NCBI RefSeq assembly: GCF_000425145.1
Contig: NZ_KE384311.1
Coordinates: 292,542 to 356,541 of the forward strand
Origin: Pedobacter glucosidilyticus DSM 23534
GTDB taxonomy: Bacteria; Bacteroidota; Bacteroidia; Sphingobacteriales; Sphingobacteriaceae
Direction of reading: 5' to 3'
Length of the DNA stretch: 64,000 nucleotides
This document shows positions 25,513 through 34,176 of this stretch, piece after piece; within the stretch, counting starts at the first letter, position 1; the number at the start of each line of letters is the position of its first letter. The notes beneath the pieces were generated by a model. That model searched no databases and was not told the origin of the DNA. It was given only the letters and a program-made list of their open reading frames with translations. The translations under genes and the position numbers were made by a program.

Positions 25513-26931
25513 TTATTTTTTTACAAATTTTGTTTGTGCGTTTAAGCCATTAGCTGTTATTCTGGCAACGTAAACACCTGCTTGAATGGTAGGGATTGCT
25601 ATCTTAATTGCATTATCACCTGCTTGTAGGTTTTGGCTACTTTCAAAAACTTTTTTACCACTAATATCATAAACGGTAATTTTAGCTACTGTAGAAGAAG
25701 AAGCATTAATGTAGGCATTTAAAAGACCTTCTTCATTAACATATACTTTAAAGTTTTGGTTGCTTAAAGATGATTTAACCGCCACCAATTGGTTATAAAT
25801 AGTTTCGGTACCATCAAAATCAACTTGCTTCAATTGGTAATAGTTATTGCCATTTAAAGGATTATTATCCGTATAGCTATAATTTTGTATAGCGTCTGAG
25901 TTGCCTTTACCATTTATGCGTGAAACAAATTTAAAGTCTTTGTCCTCTCCTGCTCTAAAAATTTCGAAATGAGAATTACTTTTTTCTGAAGCTGTTTTCC
26001 AGTTTAAAAGAATACCGCTAGCTGTATTTTCTCCTGTAAAAGAGGTAAATGATACTGGTACTGTACTTGCTGGATAGGTTACAGAAATATTAGAAATTTT
26101 AACAGTTTCTTGGGTAGCATTTGAAGAAAGAGTAAATGAAATTGCATTTATATTTGTTTGTGTATAGGCTGATGAAGCTTTAGGAAAATCCTCGGCATAT
26201 TTTACACCATCAACATAAACATGATAAGTATTAGCTGGAATATTTACAGAAGGATTTGTACCATAGCTATAAGTTGAAGATGTAGAATTGCTATTCGCAA
26301 AAATTTCAACAACTTGAGATAAACTGGCTTTGATTAAGTAGGGAGTTGCTGTATTAACTTGATTAGCAGGAGAACCATCAAGCGGTCTATATTGTGTTAT
26401 AAAGCTTCCGCTTCTAATAACTCTAAAAGTACCAAAAATATCCCCTGCACTACTGAAAGGACTACTGGAGCTAATTAAAGCTGAGCCGCCAACTGTATTA
26501 CCAAATGCAATAACTAAGGCACTATTTGCAGTTGCAAAAGCAGGCATATCTAATGTAAACTTAAATTTAACTAAAGGGTTAGCATTAGCAATATTAAAAA
26601 CAGCAGCTTTAGCTATGCTCGTAGTAGAGTTTTTAATAGATAAAACATCTCCTTCTAATTTAAACTCTCCGTTTGTTCCATAGCATAGTGCTCTTAATCT
26701 GTAAGCACCATCTGTAATATTTGGAAAAAATCTTCCTTGAATACTTGTTAAAGAACTTGGCAGAGGAGATTCAAAATATTTATTATTTACACCCGCTGCA
26801 GTTGTGTCATTAGCTGGCGAGGCCCCTCTGTTTAAATTAACATTTATAATTTTGTTAAAAGGTAAAAATTGTGCTTTTGCTATACCAGAACTTAACAGTA
26901 AGCCTAAGCCAAGAAGTAGTTTTCTTTTCAT
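25513..26931 (-). CDS. T9SS-exported protein of unknown function
   Basis: A 472-residue protein with a signal peptide (about 1-20), an N-terminal region of about 280 residues that I do not recognise (beta-rich in appearance, with GAYRLRALCYGTNGEFKLEGD near 95), and a fibronectin-like linker with FEIFRAGEDKDFKFV. A T9SS type A sorting domain closes it (DISGKKVFESSQNL, ending FVKK). It lies 18 bases after the PL8 gene, in the same transcript. Its position suggests a surface-bound glycan-binding or accessory protein for the lyase, but that is inference. No catalytic motif is visible. Confidence 0.8.
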   Translation of the reverse strand: MKRKLLLGLGLLLSSGIAKAQFLPFNKIINVNLNRGASPANDTTAAGVNNKYFESPLPSSLTSIQGRFFPNITDGAYRLRALCYGTNGEFKLEGDVLSIKNSTTSIAKAAVFNIANANPLVKFKFTLDMPAFATANSALVIAFGNTVGGSALISSSSPFSSAGDIFGTFRVIRSGSFITQYRPLDGSPANQVNTATPYLIKASLSQVVEIFANSNSTSSTYSYGTNPSVNIPANTYHVYVDGVKYAEDFPKASSAYTQTNINAISFTLSSNATQETVKISNISVTYPASTVPVSFTSFTGENTASGILLNWKTASEKSNSHFEIFRAGEDKDFKFVSRINGKGNSDAIQNYSYTDNNPLNGNNYYQLKQVDFDGTETIYNQLVAVKSSLSNQNFKVYVNEEGLLNAYINASSSTVAKITVYDISGKKVFESSQNLQAGDNAIKIAIPTIQAGVYVARITANGLNAQTKFVKK

Positions 26932-26949
26932 AATTTTAATTATTTGGTT

Positions 26950-29900
26950 TTATTTTTTAATGATTTTTTTTGTAATAAGGGTTTGATTTTCTGATGCACT
27001 TATCATATACATACCCGCACTAAGAGTAGAAATATCTAGTTGTATAAGTTTTTGTTCCTGTACGCTGTAAGTTTTATCAAATACTTCTCTGCCAAGCGTA
27101 TCATGGATACGTACTCGTATTTGTTTCCTAAATTCATCAGGATACTGTAAGAAAATTTCTTTGTCGCTAGGGTTAGGATACAGGATCAATTCTGATCCTG
27201 CTGTTAATAATTTTACACTAATAGTTGACTCATAACTAATAGTACCATCTTGATCTGTTAAAAGGAGTTTATAATACAACTGAGGATAATAGCTAGGGTA
27301 ATTTTTATCAGTAAAAGTATAATCAGTTACAGCATTGGTGTTTTTTGCTGCATCAATAGTGTAGATAGGTTCAAAATCAATACCGTTTACACTTCTGAAC
27401 AAGGTGTAAAAATTGGTATTACGCTCTGTAATACTTTGCCATTTTAAAGCTATACCTTCTGGTTTAACAGTCCCTTCAAAACTATTCATCTCAACGGGCA
27501 AGGTTGTATCCTTAACCAGTACTAAACTTGCAGAAAAACCATCCTTTAAAGTGAAACTTGCATTTAAACCATTGGTGATTTGCGCTAAAGCTGCATTATT
27601 AGTATTATTTACCACTCGCCACTTACCTGTTAAGTTTACAGTGATTAAGCTAGCAGATGAAACCCAACCACTAGTTGCGTTGGTTACGGCATTTAAATCA
27701 GGATTAGCAATTTTAACAATTAAAGTATCTCCGGCCTCTCTCAAGGTTAACAAAGCTCGTCCAGATATTCCTTTAAGGTAACCTACATTGATATTGGGTT
27801 GTGGTAAAAAGCAAGTGTAGGATATGATATTTGCCGGAATATAGCGTACAGCATGTACAGAATCTGTTTGTTTTAATACTTGATAAATTTCTCCGTTTGT
27901 TATACGCTGCGCTAATGCATTCATATTTTGTGGAGAAATATTTGGTACCACCGTATAATGGTATTTTGCCGAAGTTGGTCTGGTACCGTGTAATAACCAA
28001 GCTTTACTTGCATTTGCTGTTGATGTAGTGCTGGTATTATTAGTAGTATGTTGTGGGGTAGACTGCTGCCCTCTAAATACTTGTATGTTTCCATTTCCTA
28101 CCGGGATATAATAACCAGTAGTTTGTGCGTTTACCAACCATACCGGATTAGTTGTTGTAGAAATCTCGCCGCTATATGTAGTACTTGTTGGTGTTGAAGA
28201 GTTTAAATAAATAGCCGGATTAGAACTGGCATTAACACCCTGAAAAAGAGTTGTGATAACTTGATTTGAGTTATTGGTAGCACTAATATTACTACCTAAG
28301 CAAACCAATAAAGAATCAAAAGTAAATACAGATTTTTTAAATTTTAAGTTATTAGCGGTGTATTTAGAGCCTGCGTCTTCTATAAAATTCATCCCAAATA
28401 CGCCATAATTACCATCTGCTAAGGCTCCAACAAAATTATCTGCCTGATATTCTGATGCAGTACCCGCAATTAAAGGTTTTAAATTATCATACGCTAAACG
28501 TAAACTGGTTGTGCCTGGCATCATATTCCAATCCCAGCCGGCACCATTTGCTATATAACCAGATGATGCTAAACTACCGTCGTACAATATTTCTAAAGAA
28601 CCATAGCTTTGGTAACGTCCGTATCTATTTGCTTCGCTATAAATTTCGGCTCCAAACATATAATCAGTAAAACCTCGCATAGCTGCCATCCATCTGCCTT
28701 TCCGCATGATACCAGTTTGCCCGTAATTAAACTGATGGAAACCATCTAGATTGATATTGGCAACGTTATACCTATTGGTTTGAAAAATGTAATTATAAAA
28801 CTTTGCCATTTCTGGCTCAAAACTGCTTCCAAGCAAATCTCCGCCAACGGTAATTAATCTTTCAAAAGCAGTTACATTAACCGGAACGCCAGATGGGAAA
28901 GGGCCTCTACCTGATGCTGCATGTGGATAAATTGCTCCTTTAGAGGTTTCTAAGAAAAGACTTTTCATAAAGAAACACATCTTTTCATAGGCTGTTTGGG
29001 TAATTCTAAAAGGTGTTCCTCTGAGTTCGAAAGCTCTGGTTATCCAAGTAGCGTAGGCATAAGCATAACTAATATGTTGCGAGTTATGATGAAAAAAAGT
29101 ACCATCTGGTTTTATACCATCCAGTGCACCTTGACTTATCTCTACCGCATATTCTAAAAAAGCAGAAAATTCTCTTAAATCTCGAGCTATTTCATCATGA
29201 TTAGCTCCTAGTAAAGCTAATTCTATCAAAAAATTAGACTTTACGTGTATGAAGTCTGTATTTTGTCCTGGCGTTGGATTTATTGCATAAATTTTATTAA
29301 ACTCATGAGACCATTTCAACATTTTTAACACTTCTGCTTGAAGTGCCGCATCTTGTATATAAGGGTATGCTTCTAAGAAACCTATTGGAAAATTACGCGA
29401 TGCAGTGTAATCATTATAAGGCATTACATTTCTGGCTCCTTCTGCCAAACCCTGCTCTAAAACAAGATAAGCTAATAATTTTTGTAGCAGATTATAGGCT
29501 GTAGCATCATTATTTACAGCATGCGCTCTGGCTAAAGCACCACAATGGATAGAAATAGTTAGTAGCGTAGCTTCATCAAATACGTTTACACCTACACCTT
29601 TTAAAGAACCATCAGGATTAGTGGTAATGTCTAAACTATTTACATAATCTTTAGCCGCTTGTAATACTGTTGTATTGGGTGTAGTAAGTGTTCTGTTATA
29701 AGTATTTCTGATGGTTTGAATGGCAGAAATTTCTGCTTGTGTAGCACTAGGTATATTTTGCTGCGGTTGGTTTAACCAATTTACTAAACCCGAAGTATAT
29801 GGCGAAGTAACAACAAAATGTTGCACATCTAATCTTAAATGTGGCCCCGGAATACGTTGTTCTGTATTTCCTACAAAAAGCATTTCATCTAGGTAAAGTG

Positions 29901-30378
29901 TATTTAGACTAGTAGAAGACGGACGATACACCACTTCCATCCTGTTTAAGGTAAAAGAAAAAGACTCGTTACCATTGTTATAATCATACCTATAACTTCT
30001 ATGATACTCTCTCCAACCGGTATAATTTAGTAACATACGGCCTTGTCTTCTTAAAACACCACCAGTATCATAAAATCTAAATAATAAAGTATCTGTACTA
30101 TTTCTAGAGCTGTAAACCAAAAACTGTGCACAGCTTGATGAAAAATTCCCTATTTCAGAGGAAGGAATATTAAGGTTATTTGCAGTTAAAACTGAACCAC
30201 TTTGAGGTAACCACTTTAAAGATTTAGCCCCTCCTTTTACATGCTCATCACTCAATATAATTTGCCCACTGTTGGTAGACCAATTATTAGGTATACTAGA
30301 ATTGAAATCAACAAAGCGTTGTTGCGCCCATGAAACTGTTTGTATACCCGTAAGAATAATCAGTAAAAGTATCCTCAT
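26950..30378 (-). CDS. T9SS-exported polysaccharide lyase family 8 (chondroitinase/hyaluronidase type)
   Basis: An eliminative endo- or exo-lyase for uronate-containing glycosaminoglycans such as chondroitin or hyaluronan. The 1142-residue protein has a signal peptide (about 1-19), a chondroitinase ABC-type N-terminal sandwich (about 20-170), an (alpha/alpha) toroid (about 185-540), PL8 beta-sandwich domains (about 545-950) and a T9SS sorting domain (about 1060-1142, with YPNPSDKEIFLQ). By motif, H431 and Y438 in FHHNSQHISYAY correspond to the catalytic His and Tyr of chondroitinase ABC (H501, Y508). R491 and E582 (SEANRYGRY) are candidates for the other two active-site residues. The T9SS tail places it on the cell surface or outside. 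Confidence 0.9.
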   Translation of the reverse strand: MRILLLIILTGIQTVSWAQQRFVDFNSSIPNNWSTNSGQIILSDEHVKGGAKSLKWLPQSGSVLTANNLNIPSSEIGNFSSSCAQFLVYSSRNSTDTLLFRFYDTGGVLRRQGRMLLNYTGWREYHRSYRYDYNNGNESFSFTLNRMEVVYRPSSTSLNTLYLDEMLFVGNTEQRIPGPHLRLDVQHFVVTSPYTSGLVNWLNQPQQNIPSATQAEISAIQTIRNTYNRTLTTPNTTVLQAAKDYVNSLDITTNPDGSLKGVGVNVFDEATLLTISIHCGALARAHAVNNDATAYNLLQKLLAYLVLEQGLAEGARNVMPYNDYTASRNFPIGFLEAYPYIQDAALQAEVLKMLKWSHEFNKIYAINPTPGQNTDFIHVKSNFLIELALLGANHDEIARDLREFSAFLEYAVEISQGALDGIKPDGTFFHHNSQHISYAYAYATWITRAFELRGTPFRITQTAYEKMCFFMKSLFLETSKGAIYPHAASGRGPFPSGVPVNVTAFERLITVGGDLLGSSFEPEMAKFYNYIFQTNRYNVANINLDGFHQFNYGQTGIMRKGRWMAAMRGFTDYMFGAEIYSEANRYGRYQSYGSLEILYDGSLASSGYIANGAGWDWNMMPGTTSLRLAYDNLKPLIAGTASEYQADNFVGALADGNYGVFGMNFIEDAGSKYTANNLKFKKSVFTFDSLLVCLGSNISATNNSNQVITTLFQGVNASSNPAIYLNSSTPTSTTYSGEISTTTNPVWLVNAQTTGYYIPVGNGNIQVFRGQQSTPQHTTNNTSTTSTANASKAWLLHGTRPTSAKYHYTVVPNISPQNMNALAQRITNGEIYQVLKQTDSVHAVRYIPANIISYTCFLPQPNINVGYLKGISGRALLTLREAGDTLIVKIANPDLNAVTNATSGWVSSASLITVNLTGKWRVVNNTNNAALAQITNGLNASFTLKDGFSASLVLVKDTTLPVEMNSFEGTVKPEGIALKWQSITERNTNFYTLFRSVNGIDFEPIYTIDAAKNTNAVTDYTFTDKNYPSYYPQLYYKLLLTDQDGTISYESTISVKLLTAGSELILYPNPSDKEIFLQYPDEFRKQIRVRIHDTLGREVFDKTYSVQEQKLIQLDISTLSAGMYMISASENQTLITKKIIKK

Positions 30379-30614
30379 AAAAAATTCATTTATTGGTTTT
30401 AATATGCTTGGTTAGCATTAACCGAATTTGGAGAACTTTTACTTCTTAAAAGGGATATTAATTAGTTTGTTAAGGGGTAAATATTAGTTTAAAACGTGTT
30501 TGAAGCGTATTTTTATTTATCTGATGTTTTTTACGAGAAAGGTAATATTTATAAAAGAGACACTGCCAGTTTAAAAATTAAACATAACATTGACTAATTT
30601 TCAAATACAAGAAT

Positions 30615-30637
30615 AAAAAAGCTGATAAAATTATCAG
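30615..30637 (-). terminator. Terminator of the SSS symporter gene
   Basis: On the minus strand CTGATA-ATTT-TATCAG is followed by C and six T, 3 bases after the symporter stop codon. It separates the symporter unit from the PL8 unit. Confidence 0.6.
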
Positions 30638-30640
30638 ACC

Positions 30641-32248
30641 TTAATGTCCATTAAATACGGTGTATAGAATAATCATTACAGCTATGAGTAAAGCCCATAG
30701 TAACCAAACCGTTTGAGAGGGTTTAGCTAAATTACGGCTATCTAAAGTATTGTTGCTATGGGTTATACCTTTTTTATCTGCCAAAGTAATGATAAAAGCT
30801 AATGCCGATAGCAATATAAAAATATAAAAAGAGAGTAAGAGAAAATGTGGCCAAAAATCAAATTTTGCTACCGGATAAATCCATAAGTATAAAACACCTA
30901 TACCTAAACTGATAATTGTACCTCCTATTAAAGTAAAATTTGCTGCTTTTGTAGTGGTCTTTTTCCATAATACACCAAATAGAAACACTACTGACATTGG
31001 TGGAGCTATAAAACCTAAAATAGACTGAAATACATCAAACAAGTTTAAGCCTTTAATACTATCTATAGCTAAAGTTAAAAAGATAGCTATGATAGCGCCT
31101 ATTACATTTACCAACCTGCCCGTTTTAACAATTTGCTTTTGTGTAGCGTTTGGATAATATTTCTTGACATAGATATCCATCGTGTAAACGGTACTTAAAG
31201 AATTTAGTGCCGATCCAATAGTACTCACCAATGCAGCTATCAATACAACAATGATTAACCCGGTTAAACCTGGAGGAAATAAACGTGTTACCATAGTCAT
31301 GTATGCTTCATCTGGATTGTTCAAATCTGGATATAATACATAACATAATATACCTGGAATGATGAATAGCGGCACATCTAAAATTTTTAACCAACCGATG
31401 AGATTTACTCCTCTTTGCCCCTCTTCCAAGTTTTTTGCTCCTAAAACAGACTGTACCATAGATTGATCTGTACACCAAAACCATACTCCCATAATGGGAT
31501 AACCTAAAACGATAGCCAACCAAGGATAATTTTTATCATCAGCTGGTAATAATAAGTTCCAGTATGAGGCAGGTGTTTGCTCATAAACAGCCATCATACC
31601 TCCAGCTTTATTAAAACCTATGATCACCAATAATAAAGAAACAGCTATCAGTAACAACATTTGGAAAACATTGGTATAGGCAATGGCTTTTAAGCCCCCG
31701 GCAATGGAGAAAAATGCAGCTAATATCACCATAGTAATAACGGACGCCCACATAGGAAAACCTAGCAGTTGTCTAATAAGTATACCACCTGCAAATAGTG
31801 TTAATGCCAACCATGAAATAAGAATTGTGATGAGTGTATACCAAGCTAGGATATTTCTAGTTGAGTTTCCAAAACGTTTTCCCATATATTCTGGTAGAGT
31901 TAAAACTTGCGCTTTCAGATAACGTGGTGCAAATACAACTGCTAATAAAAATATGAATACAAAAGCATACCATGCAAAATTACCTGCTACCAAACCGGTG
32001 GTATAACCTATACTAGCCGATGCAATAAGCATAGAAGGACCCACGTTTGTTCCCCACATGTTCAAACCTATACTGTACCATTTTAAAGAGTTTCCAGCAA
32101 GAAATAAGTTCTCCCCTTCTGGCTTTTTTTTGACAAAACTTACCCAATAGCCTAAAGCCAATAAACTAAGTAGATAAACAATGATAACAGTGTAATCCAG
32201 AAAATTAAGGTATTGATGGATATCTTTCATAACTTTTATGGGCTTCAT
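30641..32248 (-). CDS. Sodium:solute symporter (SSS/SGLT family)
   Basis: A 535-residue inner-membrane transporter with about 14 membrane helices, of the SSS family that couples sodium entry to sugar or sugar-acid uptake. Features include the N-terminal LDYTVIIVYLLSLLALGYWVS helix, a GGLKAIAYTNVFQM block typical of the family near 185-200, and VSTIGSALNSLSTVYTMDIY near 335-355, where sodium-site serines occur. Either M1 or M7 (32230) could be the start. The Gfo/Idh/MocA gene ends 68 bases upstream on the same strand, so uptake and oxidation of a released monosaccharide are probably linked. The substrate cannot be read from the sequence. Confidence 0.92.
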   Translation of the reverse strand: MKPIKVMKDIHQYLNFLDYTVIIVYLLSLLALGYWVSFVKKKPEGENLFLAGNSLKWYSIGLNMWGTNVGPSMLIASASIGYTTGLVAGNFAWYAFVFIFLLAVVFAPRYLKAQVLTLPEYMGKRFGNSTRNILAWYTLITILISWLALTLFAGGILIRQLLGFPMWASVITMVILAAFFSIAGGLKAIAYTNVFQMLLLIAVSLLLVIIGFNKAGGMMAVYEQTPASYWNLLLPADDKNYPWLAIVLGYPIMGVWFWCTDQSMVQSVLGAKNLEEGQRGVNLIGWLKILDVPLFIIPGILCYVLYPDLNNPDEAYMTMVTRLFPPGLTGLIIVVLIAALVSTIGSALNSLSTVYTMDIYVKKYYPNATQKQIVKTGRLVNVIGAIIAIFLTLAIDSIKGLNLFDVFQSILGFIAPPMSVVFLFGVLWKKTTTKAANFTLIGGTIISLGIGVLYLWIYPVAKFDFWPHFLLLSFYIFILLSALAFIITLADKKGITHSNNTLDSRNLAKPSQTVWLLWALLIAVMIILYTVFNGH

Positions 32249-32316
32249 CCCGAAATCCCTCTTGATGAGAGAGTTGGTTGATTATTTTATTTTATAATTT
32301 GGTTTCTATTGTTTAA

Positions 32317-33381
32317 TTACAATCCGTAATTGTTAAGAATATTTTTAATTTTTACCGGCATACCTGTTTTTAAAGATTTATCCATGGCTTGTAATAAAGC
32401 TACGGTTCCTATCCCCTCTTGCATATCGGGGTAAGCGGTAAAATTCTGTTCAATGCTATCGGCAAAGTATTCTAAATAGTTTTGATACTCGCCCGCATGG
32501 TGACTTTGCCCTTCAAAACGGAAATAATATTTTAAGGTGCTATCGCCCCAAATGATGATTTTTTCTTCTCCTGTTTTATCGGTTACGGCATAACGCAATT
32601 CGTGGTAATCTGCTTGGCTGGCACCTTCTGTCCCTCTTAAAATGGTACTCATACCGCTATCTCTTTGTGCAGGTTGCGTGGGGCCGGTATAAGCACCACT
32701 TACTCTGGCAATTCTGCCATCGCTAGCCTTAAAGATGAAGTGCATGGTGTCTTCATTTTTTAAGCCACCTTTTTTACCGTTTTCGCTTAACATGCCATAA
32801 CCCATCACTTCTTCTATGTTGGGTAAATACCAACGTATAAAATCTACCGGGTGACTTAAACCTCCGTACAACCATTTAAAAGATGATTCTAAAGCCCAAG
32901 GCTTTTCTAAAAACCACCTATGGTCTGCATGGTATTGCGCTTCTATGGTAATTAAATCTCCAATTAAACCTGCTTCAAAATCTTTTCTTTGTCTTTTAGC
33001 AGGCTCGAAAAAACGAGAACTTTGTCCAACAAATACTTTCTTGCCGCTTTGCTTACTTAATTCTAAAAGCTCTTTAGCATCAGCCAAATCGTCAATAAAT
33101 GGTTTGGTACAGATGACATGCTTACCATGCTTAAGTGCCATTTTCACATGTTCTGCATGTAATTTATCAGGCGTATAAATAGCAATAGCATCTATCTCCG
33201 CATCATTTAACATTTCCTGATAACTGGTAGTGTAATGATGAAAATCAAACTCTTTAGCTCTTTGCTTGCAAGCCTCTTCGCTTAAATCGCACATCATCTT
33301 TAACTCAATTTTTGAGCTATTTAAGGCAGCCGCAATGGTACTTCTACCTTCTCCTAAACCTAATATTCCTAATTTTAACAT
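32317..33381 (-). CDS. Gfo/Idh/MocA-family oxidoreductase
   Basis: A 354-residue cytoplasmic NAD(P)-dependent oxidoreductase. The N-terminal Rossmann motif reads GILGLGEGRS at about 4-13, and AIYTPDKLHAEHVKMALKHGKHVICTKPF at about 68-96 carries the lysine of the family's (E/T)KP motif. The C-terminal alpha/beta domain follows. There is no signal peptide. Members act on sugars, inositols or their acids. Next to an SSS symporter and downstream of glycosidases, a role in catabolism of an imported sugar is likely. The substrate is unknown. Confidence 0.93.
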   Translation of the reverse strand: MLKLGILGLGEGRSTIAAALNSSKIELKMMCDLSEEACKQRAKEFDFHHYTTSYQEMLNDAEIDAIAIYTPDKLHAEHVKMALKHGKHVICTKPFIDDLADAKELLELSKQSGKKVFVGQSSRFFEPAKRQRKDFEAGLIGDLITIEAQYHADHRWFLEKPWALESSFKWLYGGLSHPVDFIRWYLPNIEEVMGYGMLSENGKKGGLKNEDTMHFIFKASDGRIARVSGAYTGPTQPAQRDSGMSTILRGTEGASQADYHELRYAVTDKTGEEKIIIWGDSTLKYYFRFEGQSHHAGEYQNYLEYFADSIEQNFTAYPDMQEGIGTVALLQAMDKSLKTGMPVKIKNILNNYGL

Positions 33382-33412
33382 GGTGTAGTTGGTTGGTTGG
33401 TTAGTTTGTTAG

Positions 33413-33430
33413 TCCCGATAGCTATCGGGA
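33413..33430. repeat. 18-bp perfect palindrome
   Basis: TCCCGATAGCTATCGGGA lies in the 102-base gap between the mutarotase-like and the Gfo/Idh/MocA genes. The GC-rich palindrome stands out from its AT-rich surroundings and resembles short palindromes often scattered between genes in Bacteroidota. Confidence 0.75.
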
Positions 33431-33466
33431 GTTAGGTGGTTAATTTATTGATTGGATTTTAGGGTC

Positions 33467-33494
33467 TTTTTACTTTATACTTTCTACTTTATAC
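33467..33494. repeat. Period-7 tandem repeat, four units
   Basis: TTTTTAC, TTTATAC, TTTCTAC and TTTATAC stand head to tail. They belong to the same family as the array at 286-334. The stop codon of the mutarotase-like gene lies inside the third unit, so its last codons come from the repeat. Confidence 0.8.
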
Positions 33495-34176
33495 TATTAA
33501 AAAACACCCATGTTTCTCCTTTGGTGGTTCCGGCTATTCCTTCTTGATATTTACTCATAATTTTATTCCACTCGTTTACCCTAGGGTTATTTTCTGTTGT
33601 TTTTGGGTTTAACTCGTCTAAAGTTTTTCCTTTCGGGATGCTGATAACCAACATCAATTGTCTGCCGTTTTTAAACAAAAGCAATTGTTGGAAACTGGCA
33701 TTACAAAAGCCTTTTGAAACCTCTGGCCACTCTTTAAACTGTGTGGCATGATATTTTAAATATTCGTTTTGCAAATTAGTATCGGCTACTAAATTGGCTG
33801 TTAACAGAATGTGTTCCCAATCCTTAGCTGTAGTCGTATCGGTACAATAAGAACGGTTAAACTCATAAAACAAATCATCATGTTGTTTAAGTTCTGCTTC
33901 GGGAAATCTCATTTTTAAGCTATCGCCTAAAGCGGAATTAAGGCCTTTTCCATAAACTACAAAATGCGTTTTCCATCTAAAAAGCTGCTCATCTTCTTTC
34001 AATAAAGCTTTTAGCTGATTGATGGTCGCCTCGCTAGTATCCTGATAAAGCATTTCTATGATAGCTGGCTTTTGCATATCAGGCTTTTGCTTTGGAAATT
34101 GGCAAGCGTAAACCTGTACCATCATCCAAAAGGAAAAAACAAGGCTTATGTACTTTAAAAAACTACTTTTTAGCAT
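33484..34176 (-). CDS. Exported L-rhamnose mutarotase-like lipoprotein
   Basis: The frame is open to 34215, but the ATG at 34176 is preferred because it begins a good leader (MLKSSFLKYISLVFSF) ending at a lipobox-like VYAC. From there the protein is 230 residues. The last 104 residues match the L-rhamnose mutarotase family, seen in the closing NPRVNEWNKIMSKYQ...GETWVFF segment. The preceding part (about 35-125) looks like a second, diverged alpha/beta domain of the same size. Classical RhaM is cytoplasmic, single-domain and about 104 residues long; this one is exported and double-length. It overlaps the GH141-like gene by 14 bases. It probably helps interconvert anomers of released rhamnose, or is a binding protein. 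Confidence 0.75.
   Translation of the reverse strand: MLKSSFLKYISLVFSFWMMVQVYACQFPKQKPDMQKPAIIEMLYQDTSEATINQLKALLKEDEQLFRWKTHFVVYGKGLNSALGDSLKMRFPEAELKQHDDLFYEFNRSYCTDTTTAKDWEHILLTANLVADTNLQNEYLKYHATQFKEWPEVSKGFCNASFQQLLLFKNGRQLMLVISIPKGKTLDELNPKTTENNPRVNEWNKIMSKYQEGIAGTTKGETWVFFNSIK

Noticed and set aside
13422-30378. Sulfatase, ECF sigma/FecR pair or hybrid two-component sensor in the PL8 locus
   Set aside because: Looked for because they are common in such loci. None of the reading frames shows their motifs.
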